From: Sphingobacterium sp.
GTDB lineage: Bacteria > Bacteroidota > Bacteroidia > Sphingobacteriales > Sphingobacteriaceae
Reading direction: 5' to 3'
Assembly (NCBI GenBank): GCA_031286695.1
Contig: JAITTY010000002.1
Coordinates: forward strand, 248,001 to 312,000
DNA length: 64,000 bases
Shown here: in pieces, positions 8,254 through 17,139 of the stretch
Layout: each line of letters begins with the position of its first letter
Numbering within the stretch: position 1 is the first letter of the stretch
Notes under the pieces: generated by a model
What the model was told of the DNA's origin: nothing
The model's input: only the letters and a program-made list of their open reading frames with translations
The model's database searches: none
Made by a program: the position numbers and the translations under genes

Positions 8254-9005
8254 AAGTATTTATTGCCGGTGGTACAAGTGGAATAGGCCTTGCTTTGGCT
8301 AAGCGTTACCTTGAGCAAGGAGCAGAGGTAGCGGTATGTGGACGTGATCTGACGAAAATGTCTGCATATTCCTGGACGCATAGTCTCCGAAGTTTTGAAG
8401 TAGATGTATGTCAATTGAACAATCTTCAGGATGCGGTCGATACATTTTGTGCGCATTCATCTTTGGATCTCTTTATCAATTGTACAGGGAGTTACGCGGA
8501 TGATGTTGCTCAGCAAATAAGTTATCCGGAGGCGGTCGCTATGCTCCAGGTCAATATGATGGGGACTTTAAATTGTTTTGAAGTGGCAAGAACTGCTATG
8601 CAAGGTCAGTCGGAAGGACAAATTGTAATCGTTGCATCAGTTTCGGGAACGCTCCATTTTCCCAATTCAAGCCTATACAGTAAGACAAAGCGTGCTGCAA
8701 TCCAAGTGGCTGATGCGTATCGTAGGGCACTCTATCCGTATGGAATTGCGGTTACTGTTATTGCTCCGGGCTATGTGGATACGGAAAAACTGAGAGCGCT
8801 CAATAAGCAAGATTTGTCTAAAAAGCCATTCTTAATCCCTGTAGACAATGCAGCACAGCGTATAATGACAGCTATCGAACAGAAGAAGAAGCAAGTCGTT
8901 TTTCCGAAGCGTATGAAGTGGCTGATGGCATCTCTGGGACTACTTCCAAATATTGTGTTGAATAAAATTATGTCAAGGAAGGCCAAATGGATGAAAAACG
9001 ACTGA
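8250..9005 (+). CDS. Short-chain dehydrogenase/reductase
   Basis: A 251-residue NAD(P)-dependent oxidoreductase of the classical SDR type. The nucleotide-binding loop GGTSGIG is at residues 7-13, the NCTG motif at about 77-80, and the catalytic Tyr143 and Lys147 in YSKTK, with PGYVDT after them. An Arg following the second strand (CGRD) favours NADP(H). The C-terminal basic, hydrophobic stretch FPKRMKWLMASLGLLPN may bring it to the membrane. It overlaps the patatin-like gene by 4 bp and the following phosphatase gene by 19 bp, so it belongs to the lipid operon. A 3-ketosphinganine reductase-like or acyl-ketone reductase activity is possible given that these bacteria make sphingolipids, but nothing here proves it. 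Confidence 0.82.
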   Translation: MKVFIAGGTSGIGLALAKRYLEQGAEVAVCGRDLTKMSAYSWTHSLRSFEVDVCQLNNLQDAVDTFCAHSSLDLFINCTGSYADDVAQQISYPEAVAMLQVNMMGTLNCFEVARTAMQGQSEGQIVIVASVSGTLHFPNSSLYSKTKRAAIQVADAYRRALYPYGIAVTVIAPGYVDTEKLRALNKQDLSKKPFLIPVDNAAQRIMTAIEQKKKQVVFPKRMKWLMASLGLLPNIVLNKIMSRKAKWMKND

Positions 9006-10402
9006 AAAATAGAGGACTGCGATTTGCTGTTTTCCTTTATTGTGCGCTATTTTTCCAGTTGACTTATTCTGCTGCTGCGGTCCATGCTGCAAATCAGGCT
9101 ACTGTATCTTCGTTTGCGTTTCCTTTTGAACACTTTATGCCGTTCGTTTCTTGGATGATTATCCCTTACATGAGTAGCGGTTTGTTCTTCGCTTTGGTTC
9201 CTTTCTGTTGTCGAAGTCGAGAAGAGCTTTTGGTCTATACGAAGCGTTTCAGTTTCATTACCATCGTCTCTATTTGTTGTTTTTTTATTTTTCCCTTGCG
9301 ATTTTCTTTTGATCGGCCTAGCGTTGAGCATCCTATTTTTAAATTCTTCTTCACCTTTTTAAGTAAGCATGACTCTCCATTTAATCAAGCACCTTCGCTG
9401 CATGTGGCGTATGCATGTCTGTTTTGGTCTGTGCTCGGTAGGAAGCTAAAAGGCTGGACACGCTGGGTAGTGGGGATTTGGCTGCTATTCATGGGGATTG
9501 CTACACTCACCGTTTATCAGCACCATCTGGTGGATGTGTTGACCGCGTTGATTTTGGTTCATGTTGGGTTCGCCCTGTTTCCGTGTTCATTTGAGACAGG
9601 TAAACACAGACTATTTATGGGAAAACACGGGGATTTGCCTTTTTTTGCTACCGCAAGAAGCGAGGAAGTAAACTTGGAGTCAACAGTTCTTCGAAGAAAT
9701 CAAGGAATTGGTAATGTTTACTATGCCATTGGCTGGAGTTTACTGTTACTGGCATTGTGGGGTGGGACCTATACATTTGTGGTATATTTCTTATGTTGGC
9801 CTTCCTTAGTCTTCTTTGCTGTTGGAAGGAATTATATAATCAGCAATCCAAGGTTTTTAAAGAAAGAAAATGGTTGGATACCTGGATTTAAGAAATTGTT
9901 TTATTGCCCATATCAAGGCATATATTGGTTGCTGTGGCGTTTCTTCAGACGAAGAAATAATCCGCCTTTATTTGAGGTTTTACCGGGTTGTTATGTAGGG
10001 CCAAGAGCGACAAGGGGAGACCTTAATGCACTTGGTCTGAATAAACGGGTGCTTGTTTTTGATTTGGCTGCTGAATTGGAAGAAATAGTGTCCCTACATG
10101 TAGGGGAAAACTATCATTCGTTTCCTTTGTTGGATATAGCAGCAATTAAATTGTCGGATGCCGAAAGGATATTGGCAGCGCTCGTAATCAGTTATCAACA
10201 ATTGAAGCGAGATGAAAATATGATTATACATTGTACAATGGGCTACAGCAGGAGTATGATTTTTGCTGTTCTATTGTCACAAAAAATATTATCTTTAGAT
10301 TTAATGGATGCTATAGATCGGGTTAAATCTCATAATAAGCATCTTGTATTGCATAAACATGCACTTGAGTTGATGAAGGTGCTGGTCGGGAAGAATAGCT
10401 AG
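8987..10402 (+). CDS. ynbD: PAP2-type phosphatase fused to a dual-specificity phosphatase, YnbD-like
   Basis: A 471-residue membrane protein with two phosphatase modules. The N-terminal half has several membrane segments and PAP2 motifs of the Aur1-like kind: PSLHVAYA with His139, and HHLVD with His179/His180 and Asp183. The C-terminal half is soluble and carries the Cys-based phosphatase loop HCTMGYSRS with Cys416 and Arg422; DxAAE appears upstream as a candidate general-acid region. The two modules could act on the same lipid phosphate, or the PAP2 half could transfer a phospho-head group. The length and order match the remembered E. coli YnbD (about 430 residues). The lysine of the classical first PAP2 motif is not evident, so motif C1 is weak. 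The start at 8987 overlaps the SDR by 19 bp. Confidence 0.83.
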   Translation: MDEKRLKNRGLRFAVFLYCALFFQLTYSAAAVHAANQATVSSFAFPFEHFMPFVSWMIIPYMSSGLFFALVPFCCRSREELLVYTKRFSFITIVSICCFFIFPLRFSFDRPSVEHPIFKFFFTFLSKHDSPFNQAPSLHVAYACLFWSVLGRKLKGWTRWVVGIWLLFMGIATLTVYQHHLVDVLTALILVHVGFALFPCSFETGKHRLFMGKHGDLPFFATARSEEVNLESTVLRRNQGIGNVYYAIGWSLLLLALWGGTYTFVVYFLCWPSLVFFAVGRNYIISNPRFLKKENGWIPGFKKLFYCPYQGIYWLLWRFFRRRNNPPLFEVLPGCYVGPRATRGDLNALGLNKRVLVFDLAAELEEIVSLHVGENYHSFPLLDIAAIKLSDAERILAALVISYQQLKRDENMIIHCTMGYSRSMIFAVLLSQKILSLDLMDAIDRVKSHNKHLVLHKHALELMKVLVGKNS

Positions 10403-10465
10403 ACGGTCATTTGCATGATCTTTGTTATGAAATATACTATTTGATATTAGTCAGTAAAATTATAC

Positions 10466-12169
10466 ATGAAATCAGGTTACTTCAAGAGTTTTGATCAAGG
10501 GGAGTTATTATATCGTGTTTGGAATTATCAGGCCGGACAGCGGGCATTGATCGTACTGCACCGCGGGCATGAGCATTCGGAACGTCTGCAAGAGATGGCT
10601 ACAGATCCACAGTTTGCCGATCATTCAATCTTTGCATTTGATTTGCGCGGACATGGTTATACGAAAGAACCAGTTTCACCGATCTTTATGGATTATGTGC
10701 GGGATTTGGATAGTTTCGTTCATTATATAAACCGTGAATATTTGGTTGATTCGAAAGACATTTTCGTTATCGCCAATAGTATTGCGGGAGTTGTGGTCAG
10801 TGCCTGGGTACATGATTTTGCGCCTAAAGTCGCAGGTATTGCATTGTTGGCCCCTGCATTTGAAATTAAATTATATGTGCCCTTGGCAAATCAGATGATT
10901 GCTTTGGGAACAAAGCTGAAAAAAGATTTAATTATCCAGAGTTATGTCAAATCCAAAGTGTTGACTCACGATATAGATCAGCAGAAGGCATACGATGCCG
11001 ATCCTTTGATTTCCAAATCTATCAATGGTGCTTTGTTGGTTGATCTATTAAAAGCTGGCGAGCGTATCGTTGAAGACGCAGCGGCGATTGATATACCTGT
11101 GATTGTCCTTTCTGCTGAAAAAGATTATGTGGTCAAGAATTCAGTACAGAAAAAATTCTTTGTGACAATTGCTTCAAAATTGAAGACCTTTATTACATTA
11201 CGTAATTTCTACCATGGAATTCTATTTGAAACAAACCGGCAGAAGGTGTACCAGTATCTGCGAAACTTTATCGACAAGGCCTATGCCCGACAAAGTCCTG
11301 AGCTGACGCTTGAACCCGATGAGTTTTCGGTGAAAGAGTATGAACAATTATATCATAAGTTACTTCCTGCGGGGGAAAAATTGAATTATGCGGTCCAGAA
11401 ATGGGCATTGGGTAAAATAGGTTCCTTAAGTAAAGGAATGAATTTAGGCCTGCAGTTTGGATTTGATTCTGGCATTTCGCTGGACTACGTCTATCGCAAT
11501 GAATCGCAGGGTAAAAATCGCTTTGGCCGTATCCTCGACCGTGGTTATCTGGAGGCCATCGGCTGGAAAGGAATTCGCATTCGAAAACAACATTTGTTAA
11601 AGTTGCTGGAAGAGCATATAACGAAAGTTAAAGCTGCTGGAAAAACCGTTAAGATATTGGACATTGCGGGTGGTACCGGAAATTACTTATTTGATATCAA
11701 AGCGAAATATCCCGAAGCCGAAATCGTGATTAATGAGTTCCTGTTGTCAAATATCGAGGTAGGAGAGAAGGTTATTCGTAGAAAGGGATTGCAGGGAATA
11801 CGATTTACCAACTACGATTGTTTTGATCCAGCTACCTATTCCAAATTGGAATTTGAACCTAATATTGTTATTATCTCAGGTATCTTCGAACTTTTTGGTG
11901 ACAATGAAATGGCAAGTAGAGCTGTAAAAGGCGCAACTTCGATTTGTGAATCAAGCAGTCATTTAGTTTATACTGGACAGCCCTGGCATCCACAGTTAAA
12001 GATGATTGCTTACGTGTTAAACAGTCATCAGAAAAAAGACTGGGTGATGCGCCGTCGTTCGCAGAAAGAATTAGACCGTCTGATGGCCTATAATGGAGTT
12101 GTTAAGGAACGTATGCTGATCGACGACTTTGGGATATTTACGGTCTCTTCGGGCGTGGTAAACAAGTAG
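10466..12169 (+). CDS. ynbC: Alpha/beta hydrolase fused to a SAM-dependent methyltransferase, YnbC-like
   Basis: A 567-residue two-domain protein. Residues about 1-275 form a lysophospholipase-like alpha/beta hydrolase: DLRGHG near residue 70, the nucleophile Ser105 in ANSIAG (the first Gly of GxSxG is Ala), an acid candidate in SAEKDYVV and His in FYHGILFE. Residues about 300-567 form a class I methyltransferase with the SAM loop LDIAGGTGNY at about 398-407. The combination and length recall E. coli YnbC (about 585 residues). No signal peptide is seen, so it acts in the cytosol, possibly at the membrane face. It starts 63 bp after the phosphatase gene and is the last gene before a terminator. 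The substrate is unknown; a lipid made by the operon is the natural guess. Confidence 0.83.
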   Translation: MKSGYFKSFDQGELLYRVWNYQAGQRALIVLHRGHEHSERLQEMATDPQFADHSIFAFDLRGHGYTKEPVSPIFMDYVRDLDSFVHYINREYLVDSKDIFVIANSIAGVVVSAWVHDFAPKVAGIALLAPAFEIKLYVPLANQMIALGTKLKKDLIIQSYVKSKVLTHDIDQQKAYDADPLISKSINGALLVDLLKAGERIVEDAAAIDIPVIVLSAEKDYVVKNSVQKKFFVTIASKLKTFITLRNFYHGILFETNRQKVYQYLRNFIDKAYARQSPELTLEPDEFSVKEYEQLYHKLLPAGEKLNYAVQKWALGKIGSLSKGMNLGLQFGFDSGISLDYVYRNESQGKNRFGRILDRGYLEAIGWKGIRIRKQHLLKLLEEHITKVKAAGKTVKILDIAGGTGNYLFDIKAKYPEAEIVINEFLLSNIEVGEKVIRRKGLQGIRFTNYDCFDPATYSKLEFEPNIVIISGIFELFGDNEMASRAVKGATSICESSSHLVYTGQPWHPQLKMIAYVLNSHQKKDWVMRRRSQKELDRLMAYNGVVKERMLIDDFGIFTVSSGVVNK

Positions 12170-12218
12170 CCCTCAATTGCTATTCATGGAACAACACTGT
12201 TGTGTTTACATTTAGAAT

Positions 12219-12262
12219 AGTTTTTCCAGCTGACTAACCTTTTATAGTCAGCCGGAAAAATT
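12219..12262. terminator. Bidirectional terminator between the lipid operon and the AAA gene
   Basis: TTTTTCC plus GCTGACT on the left pairs with AGTCAGC plus GGAAAAA on the right, with one unpaired base on each side. T runs occur on both strands. It sits between two convergent genes and likely ends both transcripts. Confidence 0.8.
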
Positions 12263-12272
12263 ATGAAAAATG

Positions 12273-15200
12273 TTAATTTTTATAGGCACGAATGGCCTGT
12301 ATGATACCTTCTAAATTTTCGTTAAAGTCCTGCATTTGTGCAAACACTTTATCATCTTTAGCCAAACCACCGTGTTTATTGTTCTTACGGAAGATTTGTT
12401 TGATGTGTTCCCATCGTTCTTGCTCCACGGTGTTGATCAACCCAGCGAGTTCTTTCAATTTTAGAAGATTACTTTCTGTATCGGCAGTGAGGGTTTGTGA
12501 CTCGCTTTCATAATGTGCGAGGAGAACTTGATCGATTTCCTGATCGTTCATCATCGGCACGACTTGCGCGATGAGCTTGCTCATATTTCGGTAGGATCCT
12601 TGCATTTTGAACGGTGGTTCTGTTCGGTAATTGTCCTGCATAGCCGCACTTTGAATATAATTTTGGTTGACCTTGATAACCACATTTCTGATTTTTAATA
12701 CATGTTTTAATACCGTGATAAAATCATCGATATCTTGCTTCAGGTAATTACCTTCTAAATCGGGAAGTTGGTCTACCACCGATTGCGCATAGTTCACTAA
12801 AGCATAGAAATCGTTGAAAGATTTGCTTGCTATTTTTTCTAGGTAGCTGTTTTCAATTGCCGCATTTTCGATCAAGCTTAGATTGAAAAGTGCTTCGGTA
12901 TCACCGATCACATCCCCTAGATTGTATACATCCGCACGGTTGGCAAGCATATCTGGAATCTGAAATTTGGACCCGCTTTCTGTATAGGGGTTTCCAGCCA
13001 TCACGATGCAGAATCTTTTCCCACGCAAGTCGTATGTTTTACTCTCTCCTTCAAAAATACCATCGATCTTACGTTGCCCGTCAGCCAGTGAAATGAATTT
13101 CTGTAGGAATTCCGGATTCAAATGTTGGATATCATCGAGGTAGAGCATTACATTGTCGGCCATTTCGAAAGCAAGATTAATCTTCTTAAGTTCCTCACGT
13201 TCACCAGAAGTTTTCGCTTCCACAGGATCAATTGAAGTAATGGAATGCCCTATTGTAGGTCCGTTGATTTTCACAAAATGTAATCCCATGGTTTTCGCGA
13301 GGTATTCCATCAATGTTGTCTTTCCGTAACCTGGCGGAGAAATGAGGAGAAGCATACCCATTCTGGCGGTACGTTTATTGTCGCCAGCTGCTCCAAGTTG
13401 TTTGGCCAAGTTATTTCCGATCAATGGAAAGTAAACTTCGTTGATCAACTTATTTCGGACAAAAGATGTTAAGACTTTTGGTTCAAATTCTCCGATTTTC
13501 AGCTCCTTGGCGTATGTTTTTCCAAGCTGCTCCTTCAAAGAAGCGAATTCTTGAAAACGAGGGACATTCAATTCAGCAAATGTCTTCAATCTACGCAGAA
13601 ATTGATGGTATTGAATCTGCTCTTCTCCATTGTTCAAGATCGCGTGATTTCCCTTTAATCCCTGGATGAGCGCATTGTCTTTGGCGATGATCAATTGGTA
13701 TTCATCCTTTGGATAAAGGAGTGTGACTGCAGTTTCCTCAATGTACTTGTGGAAGGCCTGGTAATCATCGTTCTCGTCGATAAAAGAATTTAGCCAATTT
13801 AAGGTCAAATAGAAGCGGTCTACGAGACTAAATTGTGTATGCTGAATATCTGCTTCAAAGAGTTTGAAACTCTTTTTGTTTTCCAATAACCTGATGAAAG
13901 CTTTTTTAAGTTCATCCGATTGCTCACTGACAACAAACTTGCTGTAGCTTGTGAACGTCTGGAAAAGATAGCTCGCGACGTCCTCCGCATGAATTGTCGA
14001 GCGATCCAAATGAGTGTCCCAATTGGTGAATAATTTGGTGAGTTCGTCCACAATAGATTGATAGCGTGTGGAATTTGGAAATGCTTTTAATACCGAATGT
14101 GTAGACTGGATCAAGGCTTTCTGTTTTTCCTGCTCGTTTTGCTCAAGTGAATGCCAAAACAACTGTGCCATCGCACGCAAATGAGCATCGTAACGTAAAA
14201 GATCAAGCTTGCTGTCTAGCTGTTTGATGGTATCATAGATTACCAGGGCATCAAAGTTATGCACTCCTTTGACATAGCCTTCCGAATAACTTTGCTCCAC
14301 TGTCTGATTGATAAACAGGTTGGCATCAAAATCTAGCTGTCCTTTGGAAGCAAGAAATGTTTTATAGGCGAGATATTCAGCCCGGTATACGTCCTTGTTT
14401 TCGGAAATCAGTTCCTGATCCCAAATATCTCTAAAGTTTTCAATGTCGGATCCTTTGACTTTTTGATAGAAGCTCGTTCCGGTAAGATGGAAGAATATTT
14501 CGTCGTTTTTGCGTACGAGAGTTAAACTAAGTGACTGACTATTGACGGCGAATTTATGTTTGCCGAGAGCAATAATGTTTTCTCCATCTACAAAAAGATC
14601 ATTCTTGTCACGTAAAATGCGTAATGAATCCTCTTGAGATTTTTTGAGCAGGTTTTCAAGATTTTCGGCTTTTGAAACATCACTGAGCGTTTTCAGCTCT
14701 TGCACAAGTTGTCTGATTTTGTCAATCATCAAATCTGAAGCAAAGAAACTTAGGATTTCCTCACGCGTGGCAAATGTCTTTGATTTGTTTTCGATATTCT
14801 TTAATACACGAAGTCCAATTTGCTCTAATGAAGAGCTGCGTTTGTTGATCTGTTCAACGATTTGCTCTCTGCGGGAATTAAATGCTTTGATAATTTCATC
14901 GCGCTTATCTGCTATCTTCAGGGCGAAGTCATCAAATTCTGAAAACTTACTTTCGAGTTCTTCCAGTTGGACAATGACCTTGGTATAATACTCATCTACT
15001 TTTTCTGTTGTCGTTGAGAGTTCAAGGTAGTTGGTGACAGACTGCTCCAGTAACGTAAGTTGGGCAGAGAATTCTGCAATGGCTTCCGTACTTTTTAATG
15101 AATTGAGTTTGCGTGTAAGCTGCGCGCGGACTTCATTCAAGGAAGAGAAAATAACAGCTATCTTCTCGATAATTTTGGTGGTTTGGGTGGAGTCATCGAT

Positions 15201-17117
15201 TTTTAAACTGTTTAGAATATCGATCAATAGCTCCAACTCACTCGATATAGCCGAATTGGCTTCCTCGATCGCTTTAGCGTCATAGACTTTGACAATTGCG
15301 GCAACATTGTTTTTCTGTTGCTCTACTTTCTGCTCATAAGGTTGTAAAGCCTCGTCGCGGAGCAAGAAAGTAATTGTCTTTTCTGCGAGTTCGGTAGTGA
15401 TTGACTGTAGCTTATCGAGTAAAGCATCGATACGGACTATATCAATATATTTGACATTTTTGAGGTCAATGATTTCGCCCTGTAAACGACGTGAATCTGC
15501 CAATTGATGAACAAGTTGATCAAGCTTTTCGACTACAGTGCTATTGATGGAAAAGGTAAGTTCTTCCATTTTCTTTTCGGCACTGCCATTGAGCTCTGTG
15601 GCGTATTTGCGTTGGGCTTGGACCTTAACAAATTCGTCAATTGCTGTATTGGCAACCTCCTTGATTTGTGCCAGAGGCTGCCCAAGGTTTGACAAGGCTT
15701 CATCCTTTATCCAAAAATAGGAGTCAAGCAGGACAGTCGATTTTTTGAGTATATCCTCGTAAAGACCTTCATAACTGTCTTCTTTGTTGATGAGCTGTAT
15801 GACCTCTTGTGCCTCGGCCATGGCCTGTACGATCTGTTTATTACCAACCTTATAAAGTGGGTCGTCTTTTTTTAGCTCATTTTCTTTGAGTATGGCCATG
15901 TAAGGGGTTTCCCAGATCTGAACCTGATGATGCCTTGTTGCTTCGGCCTCTGTGTGGAAGTAAATTAAACTACCGTCTTTAAAAAGTGTGAAGCCATTGC
16001 AGATGATCGGAGTTTCGACATGCTGCTGAATGATGTTATAAGACAATAAGATGTAGGTATTCGTTTCCTCTTGACAAAAGATATAGAGAAAGTCTTCACC
16101 GTTTGGTGATGCTATGCGTCTAAGGAAACTAACTTGATCAAACTGGACGTCAAAGATTTTATGGGTGCCATTCTGCAGGTAGTATCCGTTAGAAAAAATG
16201 ATTCCTTGATTATCGGGTAGTAAAATGGCTGATTCATTCAGCGATTTAAGATTCACAACTTCTTTTGTCCGTTGATTAAAGACAAATGCACGGAAGTCTT
16301 CTTGATACGGTTTAATGCGTACGGCAATCAAATTGCCAAGGTCAGCATAGTAGTAATCCGCATCATCCAATTGTTGGTCGGCATTTGAAACTTTTTCGGA
16401 GAAGATTCCTTTCCCCGTATCGGTATTGTTTTCAATTTTGAACGTAATATCGCCATTGATCGCTTCTATAAAGATTTTATCCTTAATGGATATGTGCGGG
16501 TGTTTTCCAAGGCGACGGTCTTCTAAAGTTGTTTTTGTCCAGTCAAATTCAAATTGGTTGGGCAATTTGACTTCATGGATGCTGCGGTCGTCCTGATATT
16601 GGAGCTTCCCGTCTTTAATCAACCACTTGAATGCTTTCAGGTCAGCAGGATTTTTGCTGGTCTGAAAGATCATGTAAAGATAGTTTTCCGTACGTCGAAA
16701 CTTGGAAAAGATCGAGTCGCGATAGTATTTATATAAATTTTGATAATCGCCAATGAAATTAGGATCATTGATCAGATCGAGTGATTGTGGGATAAACTGA
16801 TTGTTTTCGAATGTATATACACTGAAAACATCTTCGAGTTTAATTTCGGTACGTAACCCAAAATGGACGTTATAACCGAATATACATAGATTGTCGAGGG
16901 CTAAAATACCACGAGCAACACAGTTATTTTCTGTGGTGATCCGTTGATTGGCCTTGAGTATAAAACTTGTCGCATTAAATACTTCCTTGCGGGCATTATT
17001 TAGTTGCTGGAGTTTGATAGAAAGCTCTTCCTTTTGTGTAAGAAGCCGCTTCCGGATAATCTCGTATGCCCCTTGATCAAGGGAGTCGTTCTGATTTGTT
17101 ACGTTTTCTTCTGGCAT
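12273..17117 (-). CDS. Giant AAA ATPase of the DUF3686 (so-called DNA repair ATPase) family
   Basis: A 1614-residue cytosolic protein. The N-terminal third (to about residue 470) resembles the DUF3686 region found in long bacterial ATPases often labelled DNA repair ATPase. The middle (about 470-900) is rich in Glu, Lys, Leu and Gln and reads as long coiled-coil helices. The AAA module lies near the C-terminus: Walker A PPGYGKT with Lys1266, Walker B MLYLDDIQH at about 1320, and a sensor-1 segment VMAGNPYTES. There is no helicase or nuclease motif, so the DNA repair label has no support in the sequence. It starts 22 bp after the serine hydrolase gene and lies in a cluster with PspA, NfeD-like and flotillin genes. 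A membrane-stress remodelling role fits better; this is inference. Confidence 0.8.
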   Translation of the reverse strand: MPEENVTNQNDSLDQGAYEIIRKRLLTQKEELSIKLQQLNNARKEVFNATSFILKANQRITTENNCVARGILALDNLCIFGYNVHFGLRTEIKLEDVFSVYTFENNQFIPQSLDLINDPNFIGDYQNLYKYYRDSIFSKFRRTENYLYMIFQTSKNPADLKAFKWLIKDGKLQYQDDRSIHEVKLPNQFEFDWTKTTLEDRRLGKHPHISIKDKIFIEAINGDITFKIENNTDTGKGIFSEKVSNADQQLDDADYYYADLGNLIAVRIKPYQEDFRAFVFNQRTKEVVNLKSLNESAILLPDNQGIIFSNGYYLQNGTHKIFDVQFDQVSFLRRIASPNGEDFLYIFCQEETNTYILLSYNIIQQHVETPIICNGFTLFKDGSLIYFHTEAEATRHHQVQIWETPYMAILKENELKKDDPLYKVGNKQIVQAMAEAQEVIQLINKEDSYEGLYEDILKKSTVLLDSYFWIKDEALSNLGQPLAQIKEVANTAIDEFVKVQAQRKYATELNGSAEKKMEELTFSINSTVVEKLDQLVHQLADSRRLQGEIIDLKNVKYIDIVRIDALLDKLQSITTELAEKTITFLLRDEALQPYEQKVEQQKNNVAAIVKVYDAKAIEEANSAISSELELLIDILNSLKIDDSTQTTKIIEKIAVIFSSLNEVRAQLTRKLNSLKSTEAIAEFSAQLTLLEQSVTNYLELSTTTEKVDEYYTKVIVQLEELESKFSEFDDFALKIADKRDEIIKAFNSRREQIVEQINKRSSSLEQIGLRVLKNIENKSKTFATREEILSFFASDLMIDKIRQLVQELKTLSDVSKAENLENLLKKSQEDSLRILRDKNDLFVDGENIIALGKHKFAVNSQSLSLTLVRKNDEIFFHLTGTSFYQKVKGSDIENFRDIWDQELISENKDVYRAEYLAYKTFLASKGQLDFDANLFINQTVEQSYSEGYVKGVHNFDALVIYDTIKQLDSKLDLLRYDAHLRAMAQLFWHSLEQNEQEKQKALIQSTHSVLKAFPNSTRYQSIVDELTKLFTNWDTHLDRSTIHAEDVASYLFQTFTSYSKFVVSEQSDELKKAFIRLLENKKSFKLFEADIQHTQFSLVDRFYLTLNWLNSFIDENDDYQAFHKYIEETAVTLLYPKDEYQLIIAKDNALIQGLKGNHAILNNGEEQIQYHQFLRRLKTFAELNVPRFQEFASLKEQLGKTYAKELKIGEFEPKVLTSFVRNKLINEVYFPLIGNNLAKQLGAAGDNKRTARMGMLLLISPPGYGKTTLMEYLAKTMGLHFVKINGPTIGHSITSIDPVEAKTSGEREELKKINLAFEMADNVMLYLDDIQHLNPEFLQKFISLADGQRKIDGIFEGESKTYDLRGKRFCIVMAGNPYTESGSKFQIPDMLANRADVYNLGDVIGDTEALFNLSLIENAAIENSYLEKIASKSFNDFYALVNYAQSVVDQLPDLEGNYLKQDIDDFITVLKHVLKIRNVVIKVNQNYIQSAAMQDNYRTEPPFKMQGSYRNMSKLIAQVVPMMNDQEIDQVLLAHYESESQTLTADTESNLLKLKELAGLINTVEQERWEHIKQIFRKNNKHGGLAKDDKVFAQMQDFNENLEGIIQAIRAYKN

Positions 17118-17139
17118 AAGTTTCAGCTTGTTCTTTCGC

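Noticed and set aside
12273..17117. Direct role of the AAA protein in DNA repair or phage defence.
   Set aside because: No helicase, nuclease or DNA-binding motif is visible and no defence gene is adjacent; neighbours point to the membrane.
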